Shown one piece after another: positions 1 through 7,492 of a stretch of 13,170 nt of DNA (positions are counted from its first letter, which is position 1; each line of letters opens with the position of its first letter). The DNA lies in assembly GCA_002352145.1 (NCBI GenBank), contig DEHX01000182.1:25094-38263 (forward strand), read 5' to 3'. Below the pieces are notes generated by a model. The model saw only the letters and a list, made by a program, of their open reading frames with translations. It was not told the origin of the DNA and did not search any database. A program made the translations under genes and the position numbers. This DNA comes from Chitinophagaceae bacterium UBA2789 (lineage in GTDB: Bacteria; Bacteroidota; Bacteroidia; Chitinophagales; Chitinophagaceae).

Positions 1-624
1 TTTTCGCCAATTGTCATCCCACAGCGTTGTTGTCACAACATTTTCACCATTGAGATAGAGATCAAGCCTGCCATTTACACATTTTACTTCTGCTAAGTTC
101 CATTCACCATAGGGCTTGGTTGTTTCTTTTGAACAGGATATCAGATCATAAAGATCTCCGGAACGATGCTTAATAATTTTTGCATCCGGGTGGCCATTAT
201 TATCAAGTACCTGCATTTCCGGGCCTGTTTCCCACGGCCAGTTATACTTTGCTTTATCCTCATGAATGTAAAAGATTATCCCACTGTTACCATTTTTTGC
301 AATTTTCCATTCCAGTTTGAGGTGAAAGTTTTCAAATTCATCATCTGAAACAATATCTCCTCCATTCTTTATCTGCCAGTTTTCTTTTTCCGAAGTATCG
401 AGATATAAATAACCATCTCTAACTTTCCATGCTGAACCAACAGTTTGCCCGCCATATTTGTGCCAGCCTTTTGTTGTTTTCCCATCAAAGAGTAATTGCC
501 ACCCCTCTTTCTTTTCATCGCCGGTTAAAATATTTTCGCTGCCGGTAGAAAATTTTGAACCAGAGCAGGCTAAAAGCATAACCGTTATTGTTACCAGCAC
601 CGAAAACTGAATCCTTTTATTCAT
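1..624 (-). CDS. DUF1080 / 3-keto-disaccharide hydrolase family lipoprotein, 3' end cut by window edge
   Basis: The frame is open from an ATG at 622-624 to base 1 without a stop: 208 codons, so the C-terminus is missing. Residues 1-20 form a lipoprotein signal peptide ending in the lipobox LLAC with Cys20 as the lipidated residue. No acidic run follows the Cys, so periplasmic rather than surface display is likelier. The rest reads as a concanavalin-like jelly roll of the DUF1080 family (Pfam 3-keto-disaccharide hydrolase): the opening GWQLLFDGKTTKGWH, the segment WKIAKNGNSGIIFYIHED, the strand WPWETGPEMQVLDNNGHPD, then GEWNLAEVKCVNGRLDLYLNG. Family members run about 230-270 residues, so perhaps 30-50 are missing. 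The start lies 10 bases after the stop of the upstream TIM-barrel gene, so it should be the third gene of that leftward operon. By family, I infer that it cleaves 3-keto-glycosides made by the nearby dehydrogenase. Confidence 0.88.
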   Translation of the reverse strand, partial: MNKRIQFSVLVTITVMLLACSGSKFSTGSENILTGDEKKEGWQLLFDGKTTKGWHKYGGQTVGSAWKVRDGYLYLDTSEKENWQIKNGGDIVSDDEFENFHLKLEWKIAKNGNSGIIFYIHEDKAKYNWPWETGPEMQVLDNNGHPDAKIIKHRSGDLYDLISCSKETTKPYGEWNLAEVKCVNGRLDLYLNGENVVTTTLWDDNWRK

Positions 625-634
625 TTACTTTTAA

Positions 635-1690
635 TTAATCAAGTCCTAAAATATTCCTGTTAAGTTTATCATTCTTTGCAGTAGCTGCAAAATCATCAAA
701 AGCCTTATCTGTAACCCGGATAATATGATTATTAATAAAGGCTGCACCCTCTCTGGCACCGTCTTCCGGGTGTTTAATACAACACTCCCACTCCATTACT
801 GCCCAGCCGGAATAATTATACTGCGTTAGTTTACTGAAAATTGTTTTGAAATCCACTTGCCCGTCACCGGGAGAACGATAGCGGCCTGCCCTTTCAGCCC
901 AACCCTGGTATCCTCCAAATGTACCTTGCTTGCCACTTGGGTTGAACTCCGCATCCTTTACATGAAAAGCTTTTATACGTTCATGATAAAAATCGATGTA
1001 CTGAATATAATCCAGTTGCTGCAGTACAAAATGTGAAGGATCATAAAGCAAACATGCCCTTGGATGATTATTTACCTCTTTTAAAAACATTTCATAAGTA
1101 ATACCATCAAAGAGATCCTCACCCGGATGTATTTCGTAGCAGACATCCACACCACACTCATCAAAATAATTCAGAATAGGGAGCCACCTTTTTGCCAATT
1201 CTTTGAAACCTTCTTCCACCAATCCCGCAGGCCGTTGCGGCCAGGGATGAAAAGTGTGCCACAACAAAGCACCACTGAAAGTGGGGTGGGCTGCTAAGCC
1301 CAGGTTCTTTGAAGCTGCGGCTCCATATTTCACCTGCTGTATGGCCCAATCAGTTCTTGCTTTTGCATTTCCCCTGACATTTTCGGGTGCAAAACCGTCA
1401 AACATGGTGTCATAAGCCGGATGCACTGCTACCAGCTGACCTTGCAAATGTGTTGACAGCTCAGATATTTCTAAACCGCATTCATTTACTATCCCTTTAA
1501 TTTCATCTGCATACGTTTTACTTTCAGCAGCTTTTTTCAAATCAATGCAACGGGAATCCCATGAAGGAATTTGCACTGCCTTGTATCCTAAAGCTTCTGC
1601 CCATAAACAAATTGAACGAAGATTATTGAAAGGGGCGTTTTCCCCCATGAACTGAGCTAAAAATATTCCAGGTCCTTTTATTGTTGTCAT
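635..1690 (-). CDS. Sugar phosphate isomerase/epimerase family TIM-barrel protein (cytoplasmic)
   Basis: This 351-residue protein belongs to the xylose-isomerase-like/AP-endonuclease-2 TIM-barrel superfamily. It has no signal peptide, so it should be cytoplasmic. The divalent-metal ligands of the fold are recognisable in order: Glu186 in CYEIHPGED, Asp217 in LLYDPSHF, His243 in FHVKDAEF and Glu300 in VMEWE. The glycine- and aromatic-rich insertion at 253-275 is typical of longer members of this group. It lies 8 bases downstream of the Gfo/Idh/MocA gene and 10 bases upstream of the DUF1080 gene, so the three are almost certainly cotranscribed. Members of this superfamily beside Gfo/Idh/MocA dehydrogenases include isomerases, epimerases and the TIM-barrel subunit of C-glycoside deglycosidases, which acts by beta-elimination on 3-keto sugars. 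The exact reaction here cannot be read from sequence; a lyase, hydratase or isomerase acting on a 3-keto sugar is my inference. Confidence 0.88.
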   Translation of the reverse strand: MTTIKGPGIFLAQFMGENAPFNNLRSICLWAEALGYKAVQIPSWDSRCIDLKKAAESKTYADEIKGIVNECGLEISELSTHLQGQLVAVHPAYDTMFDGFAPENVRGNAKARTDWAIQQVKYGAAASKNLGLAAHPTFSGALLWHTFHPWPQRPAGLVEEGFKELAKRWLPILNYFDECGVDVCYEIHPGEDLFDGITYEMFLKEVNNHPRACLLYDPSHFVLQQLDYIQYIDFYHERIKAFHVKDAEFNPSGKQGTFGGYQGWAERAGRYRSPGDGQVDFKTIFSKLTQYNYSGWAVMEWECCIKHPEDGAREGAAFINNHIIRVTDKAFDDFAATAKNDKLNRNILGLD

Positions 1691-1698
1691 GCTATTGG

Positions 1699-2859
1699 TT
1701 ACTGGTTAAAATCAATCCATTTTTTATTACTTCTGCCACTTTCAATCACTTTTTCAATGAATAACATTCCCCTGACTCCTTCTTCAATGCCGGGAAAATC
1801 TTTCCATTCCTGTTTTGCGGCAGTGGCGTTCATCCGGGCCTTTACACATAATGCAAAGTTTCGATAGTGATTAGCAAATGCCTCTAAATATCCTTCCGGA
1901 TGACCAGCAGGCACTCTTGTATTATGTGAAGCAAAGCTGCTGACATACCCTGTACCGGTCCTCCATATCTCAGTTGGTTTATCCAGCCATTTTACTATAA
2001 GGCTATTTGCATCTTCCTGTTTCCATTCTATACCACCCTTTTCTCCAAATACTCTGATCTTGATATTATTTTCTTCACCGGCAGCCACCTGTGTAGCCAA
2101 CAATACTCCGCTTGCGCCATTTTCAAACTTCAGTAAAACAGCTCCGTCATCATCGAGCTTTCTTCCGTCTACGACTGAGTTCACATCAGCGCAAATCTTT
2201 ACCACTTTCAGCCCGGTTATATATTCGGCAAGATTGAAAGCATGCGTACCTATATCACCCATAGCACCTGCAATACCACTTTTAGCAGGATCTGTGCGCC
2301 ACGAAGCTTGCTTTTGCTCTGTTCCTTCAAGATATGTGCTGAGCCATCCTTGCGGGTATTCCACATATACTTTTCGGATTTTGCCAAATTTACCACTGGC
2401 TATTTGTTGTCTTGCCTCTTTTACCATCGGGTAACCTGTGTAAGTATGTGTAAGACAAAATATCGCTCCTTTTTTGGCAACCAGTTCTTTTAGTTGTAAC
2501 GCTTCTGAGAGGTCAAAGGTCATAGGTTTATCCAGCACCACATGAAACCCATTTTCTATTGCAAGCTTTGCAGGTTCAAAATGAAGGTAATTGGGGGTTA
2601 CTATGCTGACAAAATCCATTTTTTCAGCAGCCGGAAGTTCTGCTTCCCTTTTTATCATTTCTCTATATGAACCGTAAACCCTGCTGCTATTCAGATACAG
2701 CATCTCTCCTGCTTGTTTTGATTTTTCCGGATCACTGCTAAAAGCCCCGCATACCAATTCAATTTCGCCATCCATACCGGCGGCAATACGATGCACTGCA
2801 CCTATAAAAGCACCCGGCCCTCCACCTATCATTCCCATCCTTAATTTCCAGTTTTGCAT
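1699..2859 (-). CDS. Gfo/Idh/MocA family NAD(P)-dependent sugar oxidoreductase
   Basis: This 386-residue cytoplasmic dehydrogenase is complete for its family. The N-terminal Rossmann fold begins with GMIGGGPGAFIG (residues 9-20), where the glycine-rich turn binds the dinucleotide. The second signature, SIVTPNYLHFEPAKLAIENG, ends in VVLDKP with the catalytic Lys111 (DKP in place of the usual EKP). The C-terminal domain carries GDIGTHAFNL (201-210), in which Asp202 and His206 are the usual active-site pair. It is the first gene of the leftward operon; its ATG lies about 42 bases from a TAATTTTG box and directly next to a CAAACGTTTG palindrome. Relatives oxidise or reduce sugars and inositols, often at C3. 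Beside a DUF1080 and a TIM-barrel protein, it probably either reduces a 3-keto sugar to the normal sugar or makes the 3-keto group in the cytoplasm. The direction cannot be decided from sequence. Confidence 0.92.
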   Translation of the reverse strand: MQNWKLRMGMIGGGPGAFIGAVHRIAAGMDGEIELVCGAFSSDPEKSKQAGEMLYLNSSRVYGSYREMIKREAELPAAEKMDFVSIVTPNYLHFEPAKLAIENGFHVVLDKPMTFDLSEALQLKELVAKKGAIFCLTHTYTGYPMVKEARQQIASGKFGKIRKVYVEYPQGWLSTYLEGTEQKQASWRTDPAKSGIAGAMGDIGTHAFNLAEYITGLKVVKICADVNSVVDGRKLDDDGAVLLKFENGASGVLLATQVAAGEENNIKIRVFGEKGGIEWKQEDANSLIVKWLDKPTEIWRTGTGYVSSFASHNTRVPAGHPEGYLEAFANHYRNFALCVKARMNATAAKQEWKDFPGIEEGVRGMLFIEKVIESGRSNKKWIDFNQ

Positions 2860-2861
2860 TG

Positions 2862-2871
2862 CAAACGTTTG
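2862..2871. promoter_or_regulatory. Candidate operator CAAACGTTTG (LacI-type half-sites)
   Basis: A perfect 10-base palindrome with a central CG, preceded by G on the left, ends two bases before the ATG of the leftward operon. The shape matches typical LacI-family operators, and the site lies in the presumed 5' untranslated leader, where a bound repressor would block transcription. No regulator gene is present in the window. Ten-base palindromes arise by chance about a dozen times in 13 kb, so the position is the main argument. Confidence 0.35.
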
Positions 2872-2901
2872 ATATTACTAACAACATTAATACTATTTCC
2901 G

Positions 2902-2909
2902 CAAAATTA
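2902..2909 (-). promoter_or_regulatory. Candidate -7 box (TAATTTTG) of the leftward operon
   Basis: On the minus strand the sequence TAATTTTG matches the Bacteroidetes primary-sigma -7 consensus TAnnTTTG exactly. It lies 42 bases before the Gfo/Idh/MocA start codon, so transcription would start near 2895 and give a leader of about 35 bases that includes the CAAACGTTTG palindrome. I do not see a convincing -33 TTTG at the usual 19-20 base distance, which lowers confidence. The rightward operon must start from the same 139-base gap, but I find only imperfect boxes for it, such as TACATTTA at 2942-2949. Confidence 0.35.
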
Positions 2910-2998
2910 TCTATACCACAAAAATGTGCATTTAAAAATAGTACATTTAGTTTTTCAACGTATTTTTCAAAACTAACGAATCAATCAACAGCTTGTGT

Positions 2999-4204
2999 AT
3001 GAAACTGACTACCCGCTTCCAATTATCCGCCATGATGTTCATGAATTTTTTTATCTGGGGCATCTGGTTCGTAACCATGGGAACTTACCTAGGTTCTAAA
3101 TTGGCAGCAGATGGTGTACAGATTGGATTAGCTTATGGAACACAATCACTGGGAGCCATTATTGCGCCTTTTATAATCGGACTCATAGCTGACCGTTATT
3201 TTTCTGCTCAAAAAATATTAGGAGTACTGCATATAGCCGGTGCCGGGTTGATGTATTGCCTGTCAACAATTGATAGTTTTTCATCCTTCTATCCTGTGTT
3301 ATTGGTCTATATGGTAATATACATGCCTACACTGGCATTGGTAAATGCCATCTCCTTCAAGCAGATGCACAACCCGGAAAAGGAGTTCTCTTTTATCCGT
3401 GTTTGGGGTACTATTGGATGGATTGTGGCAGGTTTATTGATCGGCTGGCTGGCATTAGAAAAAAAGGGCTCACTTCAAAATACTTTTCTGATATCAGCGA
3501 TTGTTTCAGCAGCACTCGGTCTATATAGTTTTTCTTTACCTGACACCCCGCCTCCCAAAGCAGGTACAAAAGCAAGTTTCGGAGAAATTTTAGGGCTTGA
3601 TGCCCTTGGATTATTGAAAGATAGGAACTTTCTTGTATTCTTTCTTGCTTCAATGCTTATTTGTATTCCGCTGGCTTTCTACTACCAGGAAACAAATATT
3701 TTTCTGAATGAAGCTGGTGTTGAAAATGCGGCAGGTAAAATGACAATGGGACAAATGAGCGAAACGCTGTTCTTGTTCCTGATGCCATTATTCTTCACAA
3801 GGCTGGGAGTAAAAAAGATGCTGCTGATAGGAATGCTGGCCTGGGTAATCCGTTATCTGTGTTTTGGATTTGGTGATGCCGGCAGCGGAGTATGGCTTTT
3901 GTATGCAGGGATTATTTTACATGGGATCTGCTACGATTTCTTCTTTGTCACCGGACAGATTTACACCGACCAGCGGGCAGGTGAAAAGATACGTTCTTCA
4001 GCACAGGGAATGATCACATTGGCTACATATGGTGTGGGAATGTTGATTGGCTTCTGGTTTGCAGGTTATATAGCTGAATATTTTAAAACAGCTGAAGGCC
4101 ATAACTGGAAAAATATATGGATGGTGCCTGCGGCAATCGCTGGTGTAATCATGCTCCTGTTCTTGTTGCTTTTCAGGGATCCCAAAAACAATCAATCAAA
4201 GTAA
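2999..4204 (+). CDS. Nucleoside:H+ symporter (NupG-like) family MFS permease
   Basis: This inner-membrane permease of 401 residues has hydrophobic stretches consistent with about 12 transmembrane helices. It resembles the nucleoside:H+ symporter branch of the major facilitator superfamily: GLIADRYFSAQK (61-72) sits in the loop 2-3 motif position, VWGTIGWIVAG (135-145) matches the helix-5 motif, and HGICYDFFFVTGQIY (308-322) resembles the corresponding NupG region. E. coli NupG is of similar length. I chose the ATG at 2999; a TTG two codons upstream (2993) is open but less likely. It is the first gene of the rightward operon, 10 bases before the next gene. In Bacteroidetes such permeases often sit in sugar clusters beside TIM-barrel and Gfo/Idh/MocA genes, so a sugar or keto-sugar made in the periplasm is a more likely substrate here than a nucleoside; that is inference from context. 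Confidence 0.87.
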   Translation: MKLTTRFQLSAMMFMNFFIWGIWFVTMGTYLGSKLAADGVQIGLAYGTQSLGAIIAPFIIGLIADRYFSAQKILGVLHIAGAGLMYCLSTIDSFSSFYPVLLVYMVIYMPTLALVNAISFKQMHNPEKEFSFIRVWGTIGWIVAGLLIGWLALEKKGSLQNTFLISAIVSAALGLYSFSLPDTPPPKAGTKASFGEILGLDALGLLKDRNFLVFFLASMLICIPLAFYYQETNIFLNEAGVENAAGKMTMGQMSETLFLFLMPLFFTRLGVKKMLLIGMLAWVIRYLCFGFGDAGSGVWLLYAGIILHGICYDFFFVTGQIYTDQRAGEKIRSSAQGMITLATYGVGMLIGFWFAGYIAEYFKTAEGHNWKNIWMVPAAIAGVIMLLFLLLFRDPKNNQSK

Positions 4205-4214
4205 TTTGTGAAAA

Positions 4215-5108
4215 ATGGCTTCAAATAAGAAATCAAGACGGGATATGTTGAAACAATTAGCGGCTGGTTCAGCAGCTGTTATTGCAATGCCTGCTATGAG
4301 TTCTTTCGATACCCTAAACGAAGATTTAAAACTGAAGGGCAATATCAACCATTCTGTTTGTGCATGGACCTTTAGTTCACTTTCCTTAGAAGAATTATGT
4401 TTGACCGTGAAGAAAATCGGCTTTTCTGCTATTGATTTGCTTACTCCCAAAGATTGGCCAACTGTGCAGAAACATGGAATTAGTTGCTCCATGTGTTATA
4501 CTGCCGGAAAGATCAGCTTAACGGAAGGATGGAACCGAAAAGAAAACCATGCATGGCTGATAAAAGATTTTGAAGAGGCAATTCCGCTTGTAAGCAAGGC
4601 AGGCTATAAAAACCTGATTTGCTTTAGCGGTAACCGTAAAGGCATGGATGATGAAACAGGATTGAAAAATTGTACAGAGGGGTTAAAACAGGTAATAGCA
4701 CTGGCAGAAAAGCAAAATGTCATTATTCAAATGGAATTATTTAACAGCAAAGTTGATCACAAAGATTATATGGCTGATAAAAGTACCTGGGGCGTAGAAT
4801 TATGCAAGAGAATCGGTTCGCCGAACTTTAAATTGCTATACGACATCTACCACATGCAGATCAATGAAGGTGATGTAATAAGGACAATAAAAGATAACAA
4901 CCTTTATTTTGGACATTATCACACTGCTGGTGTACCGGGAAGACATGAAATAGATGAGTCACAGGAGCTTTTCTACCCTGCCATTATGCGGGCCATTGCA
5001 GCAACAGGATACACGGGTTATGTAGCACAGGAATTTATTCCTTCAGCTAAGGAAAACAAAGACAAGGTTGCAGCTTTAAAAAAAGCAATTAGAATTTGTG
5101 ATATATAA
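4215..5108 (+). CDS. Tat-exported hydroxypyruvate isomerase-like TIM-barrel protein
   Basis: This protein has 297 residues. Residues 5-31 are a Tat signal: SRRDMLKQL followed by a weakly hydrophobic Ala-rich stretch. The mature part is a xylose-isomerase-like TIM barrel closest in pattern to hydroxypyruvate isomerase (Hyi): QMELFNSKVDH, SPNFKLLYDIYHMQINEGD, and HTAGVPGRHEID instead of the Hyi-type ADNPGRHEPG. The metal ligands are Glu174, Asp210, His236 and Glu273. The signal peptide argues against true hydroxypyruvate isomerase, which is a cytoplasmic enzyme of glyoxylate metabolism. In this operon, next to an FAD-dependent sugar dehydrogenase, it more likely acts in the periplasm on an oxidised sugar, for example by isomerisation, elimination or hydration. 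The start is fixed by the Tat motif and by the 10-base gap after the permease gene. Family assignment is firm; the substrate is unknown. Confidence 0.87.
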   Translation: MASNKKSRRDMLKQLAAGSAAVIAMPAMSSFDTLNEDLKLKGNINHSVCAWTFSSLSLEELCLTVKKIGFSAIDLLTPKDWPTVQKHGISCSMCYTAGKISLTEGWNRKENHAWLIKDFEEAIPLVSKAGYKNLICFSGNRKGMDDETGLKNCTEGLKQVIALAEKQNVIIQMELFNSKVDHKDYMADKSTWGVELCKRIGSPNFKLLYDIYHMQINEGDVIRTIKDNNLYFGHYHTAGVPGRHEIDESQELFYPAIMRAIAATGYTGYVAQEFIPSAKENKDKVAALKKAIRICDI

Positions 5109-5139
5109 AAAAGTGATACTCAGTATTAAATATTAAATC

Positions 5140-5144
5140 AGGAA
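5140..5144 (+). promoter_or_regulatory. Shine-Dalgarno-like AGGAA before the GMC gene
   Basis: AGGAA lies 7 bases before the ATG of the GMC dehydrogenase gene, inside the 43-base gap that follows the Hyi-like gene. The rest of the gap is AT-rich and contains a tandem TATTAAA at 5124-5137. The site supports the chosen start at 5152. Confidence 0.4.
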
Positions 5145-5151
5145 ATATATT

Positions 5152-6831
5152 ATGCCAGATAATCAGTACGATGCAATTGTAATTGGTTCCGGTATCAGTG
5201 GCGGATGGGCTGCCAAAGAATTGACTGAAAAAGGCCTTAAAGTGATCATGCTGGAAAGAGGAAGAAATATAGAGCATATCAAAGGTTACGTAAATGCCAT
5301 GAAAGAATCATGGGAGTTTCCACACCGGGGTAGCCGTACACAACAAATGATCAAAGATTACCCTGTTTTAAAAAGAGACTATCCGTTAAACGAAACTGTT
5401 TTAGATTATTGGTGCAAGGATTCAGAGCATCCTTACACTGAAGTCAAGCGGTTTGACTGGTATCGTGGTTATCATGTGGGAGGACGTTCTCTGATGTGGG
5501 GTCGCCAGAGTTATCGTTTTAATAAATGGGATTTTGAAGCCAATGCCAGGGAGGGTATTGCAGTTGACTGGCCAATCAGGTATGATGACCTTGCTCCCTG
5601 GTACAGTTATGTAGAACGATTCGCCGGTATCCAGGGAAGCAAAGAAGGATTAGAAGTATTGCCGGATGGTGAATTTATGCCTGCTATGGATCTGAATTGC
5701 GTAGAGAAAGAAGTAAAGAAACGAATGGAAGCTCATTACAAGGGAAGCCGTCACCTGATCATTGGCCGAAGTGCTAATATTACTCAACCACACTATGCAA
5801 GAACGAACTGTCAGTACCGGAACCGTTGCTGGCGGGGATGCCCGTTTGGAGGTTATTTCAGTACGCAGTCTTCTACCCTGCCGGCTGCGATGAATACAGG
5901 TAAACTTACACTAAGACCTTTCTCAATCGTAACAAAAATTCTTTACGATAAAGACAAAAAGAAAGCTACCGGAGTAGAAGTACTGGATGCTGAGACCAAT
6001 AAAACGTATGAGTACAAGGCAAAGATTGTATTTGTATGCGCATCTGCTTTAAATTCCACATGGATATTGATGAATTCTGCAACAGATATATGGCCAGACG
6101 GATTGGGCAGCAGCAGTGGTGAATTAGGGCATAATGTAATGGATCATCATTTTCGTTGTGGAGCCAGCGGAACTGTTGAGGGATTTAGCGACAAGTATGT
6201 TTATGGACGAAGGCCTACTGGTATTTATATTCCCCGTTTCCGTAATATTTATAACGATAAAAGAGATTACCTGAGGGGATTTGGTTACCAGGGTGGTGCC
6301 GGTCGTGGCCGCGGTGTAGAAGTAGCAGAACTTACAATTGGTGCTGACCTGAAAGAAGCCCTTAGCGTTCCTTCGGATAATTGGGGTTTTGGAATTACGG
6401 CTTTTGGTGAAATGTTGCCTTATCATGAAAACAAGGTAACTCTGGACAAAGACAAAAAAGATAAGTGGGGCTTGCCTGTTCTATCTTTTGACGTTGAAAT
6501 AAAAGAGAATGAAAAGAAAATGAGGATAGACATGATAAATGATGCCAAAGAAATGCTGGAAGCTGCCGGGGTTAAAAATGTAAAGGCCAATGACTGGGGT
6601 TATCATGTAGGGATGGGTATTCACGAAATGGGTACTGCCCGTATGGGAAGAGATCCGAAAACATCAGTACTTAACGGTAATAACCAGGTTTGGGATGCAA
6701 TGAATGTTTTTGTAACGGATGGGGCTTGCATGACTTCTGCTTCCTGCGTTAATCCATCATTGACATATATGGCTATAACGGCAAGGGCAGCTGATATTGC
6801 TGTAAATGAACTAAAAAAAGGAAAATTATAA
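5152..6831 (+). CDS. FAD-dependent GMC sugar dehydrogenase, catalytic subunit with Fe-S motif (glucoside 3-dehydrogenase-like)
   Basis: This 559-residue flavoenzyme starts with an FAD-binding Rossmann motif, AIVIGSGISGG (Gly12, Gly14, Gly17), and LERG closing the first beta-alpha-beta unit. The FAD-contact loop YHVGGRSLMWGRQSYRF is at 107-123. The GMC C-terminal domain has IHEMGTARMG with the catalytic His491 and SCVNPSLTYM with Asn534. Cys220, Cys226 and Cys230 form CX5CX3C, the arrangement that binds a 3Fe-4S cluster in FAD glucose dehydrogenase complexes; electrons should therefore leave through a metal centre rather than to oxygen. There is no signal peptide, yet the next gene, overlapping by one base, encodes a Tat-borne small subunit, so export as a folded complex is likely. 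Relatives oxidise gluconate, glucose, fructose or glucosides. The DUF1080 and TIM-barrel neighbours favour glucoside 3-dehydrogenase, but the regiospecificity is inferred. Confidence 0.9.
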   Translation: MPDNQYDAIVIGSGISGGWAAKELTEKGLKVIMLERGRNIEHIKGYVNAMKESWEFPHRGSRTQQMIKDYPVLKRDYPLNETVLDYWCKDSEHPYTEVKRFDWYRGYHVGGRSLMWGRQSYRFNKWDFEANAREGIAVDWPIRYDDLAPWYSYVERFAGIQGSKEGLEVLPDGEFMPAMDLNCVEKEVKKRMEAHYKGSRHLIIGRSANITQPHYARTNCQYRNRCWRGCPFGGYFSTQSSTLPAAMNTGKLTLRPFSIVTKILYDKDKKKATGVEVLDAETNKTYEYKAKIVFVCASALNSTWILMNSATDIWPDGLGSSSGELGHNVMDHHFRCGASGTVEGFSDKYVYGRRPTGIYIPRFRNIYNDKRDYLRGFGYQGGAGRGRGVEVAELTIGADLKEALSVPSDNWGFGITAFGEMLPYHENKVTLDKDKKDKWGLPVLSFDVEIKENEKKMRIDMINDAKEMLEAAGVKNVKANDWGYHVGMGIHEMGTARMGRDPKTSVLNGNNQVWDAMNVFVTDGACMTSASCVNPSLTYMAITARAADIAVNELKKGKL

Positions 6832-7469
6832 TGGAGCGCAGAGAATTACTTAAAATGATTGCGTTGGTAACCGGGAGTACTGTGATAGGCGGAGAGCTAT
6901 TCCTTACGGGATGTAAAATAGCTGATAAACCTCTGGTTAATTTTACAGAAGACATTATTGCCCTATTAAATGAAGTAGGTGAAACGATAATTCCCGCCAC
7001 TGCAACTCCCGGGGCAAAAGCAGCAGAAGTTGGGAAATTCATGAAAGTGATGGTTACTGACTGTTACACAGAAAAACAACAAGCCGTTTTCATGCAGGGA
7101 ATAAAAGACCTGGATGATGCTTGTAAAAAATTAAATGGGAAACCATTTATGGAATGTAGTTCTGAACAACGGCATGAGTTCCTGGTAAGCCTTGAAAAGG
7201 AAGCAAAGGAATTCAATGAAAAAAGAGATAAAACAGACGAAGTACGAAAAAAAGAACATGAGAAAAAGAATGAAAGGCTAGCATGGAAAGACCAGAAAGA
7301 ATTTGAGGGTACTCCGTCCCATTATTACACAATGATGAAACAACTTACCCTATTTGGCTTCTTTTCATCTAAAACAGGTATGACGGAGACACTAAGGCAT
7401 GTCCCTTCTCCCGGCAGGTATGATGGATCAGCACCCTATACTAAAGGAGAAAAGGCATGGGCTGAGTAA
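6831..7469 (+). CDS. Gluconate 2-dehydrogenase subunit 3 family protein, Tat lipoprotein (small subunit)
   Basis: The small, non-catalytic partner of the GMC dehydrogenase, 212 residues. Residues 1-28 are a Tat lipoprotein signal: ERRELLKMIALVTG, a hydrophobic stretch, then the lipobox LTGC with Cys28 as lipid anchor. The family signature follows: NEVGETIIPATATPGAKAA (47-65) and, near the C-terminus, LTLFGFFSSKTGM with PSPGRYDGSAPY, as in gluconate 2-dehydrogenase subunit 3 and the gamma subunits of FAD sugar dehydrogenases. A highly charged segment rich in Lys and Glu (121-158) lies between them, probably a helix. The ATG shares its A with the TAA of the catalytic gene (TAATG at 6829-6833), so translation is coupled and the two products should form a 1:1 complex. 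In related complexes the small subunit carries the catalytic chain through the Tat pore and stabilises it; here it would also tether it to a membrane. Confidence 0.9.
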   Translation: MERRELLKMIALVTGSTVIGGELFLTGCKIADKPLVNFTEDIIALLNEVGETIIPATATPGAKAAEVGKFMKVMVTDCYTEKQQAVFMQGIKDLDDACKKLNGKPFMECSSEQRHEFLVSLEKEAKEFNEKRDKTDEVRKKEHEKKNERLAWKDQKEFEGTPSHYYTMMKQLTLFGFFSSKTGMTETLRHVPSPGRYDGSAPYTKGEKAWAE

Positions 7470-7492
7470 TTATTATTTACAAAAATCAGAAA

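Noticed and set aside
166..348. Plus-strand 60-codon frame rich in Phe, Cys and Ile
   Set aside because: It is antisense to the DUF1080 lipoprotein gene, which has a lipobox and family motifs on the minus strand.
2060..2493. Plus-strand open frames of 124 and 83 codons
   Set aside because: They lie opposite the Gfo/Idh/MocA gene, which has strong family motifs. Their composition (Ser/Pro/Cys-rich, no recognisable domain) is that of antisense shadows.
2993..2998. TTG start two codons before the permease ATG
   Set aside because: The ATG at 2999 gives the usual MK-type N-terminus; the two extra residues add nothing and TTG starts are rare in this phylum.
5124..5137. Tandem TATTAAA repeat before the GMC gene as a possible internal promoter
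   Set aside because: It does not match TAnnTTTG, and AT-rich repeats of this size are common in such gaps.
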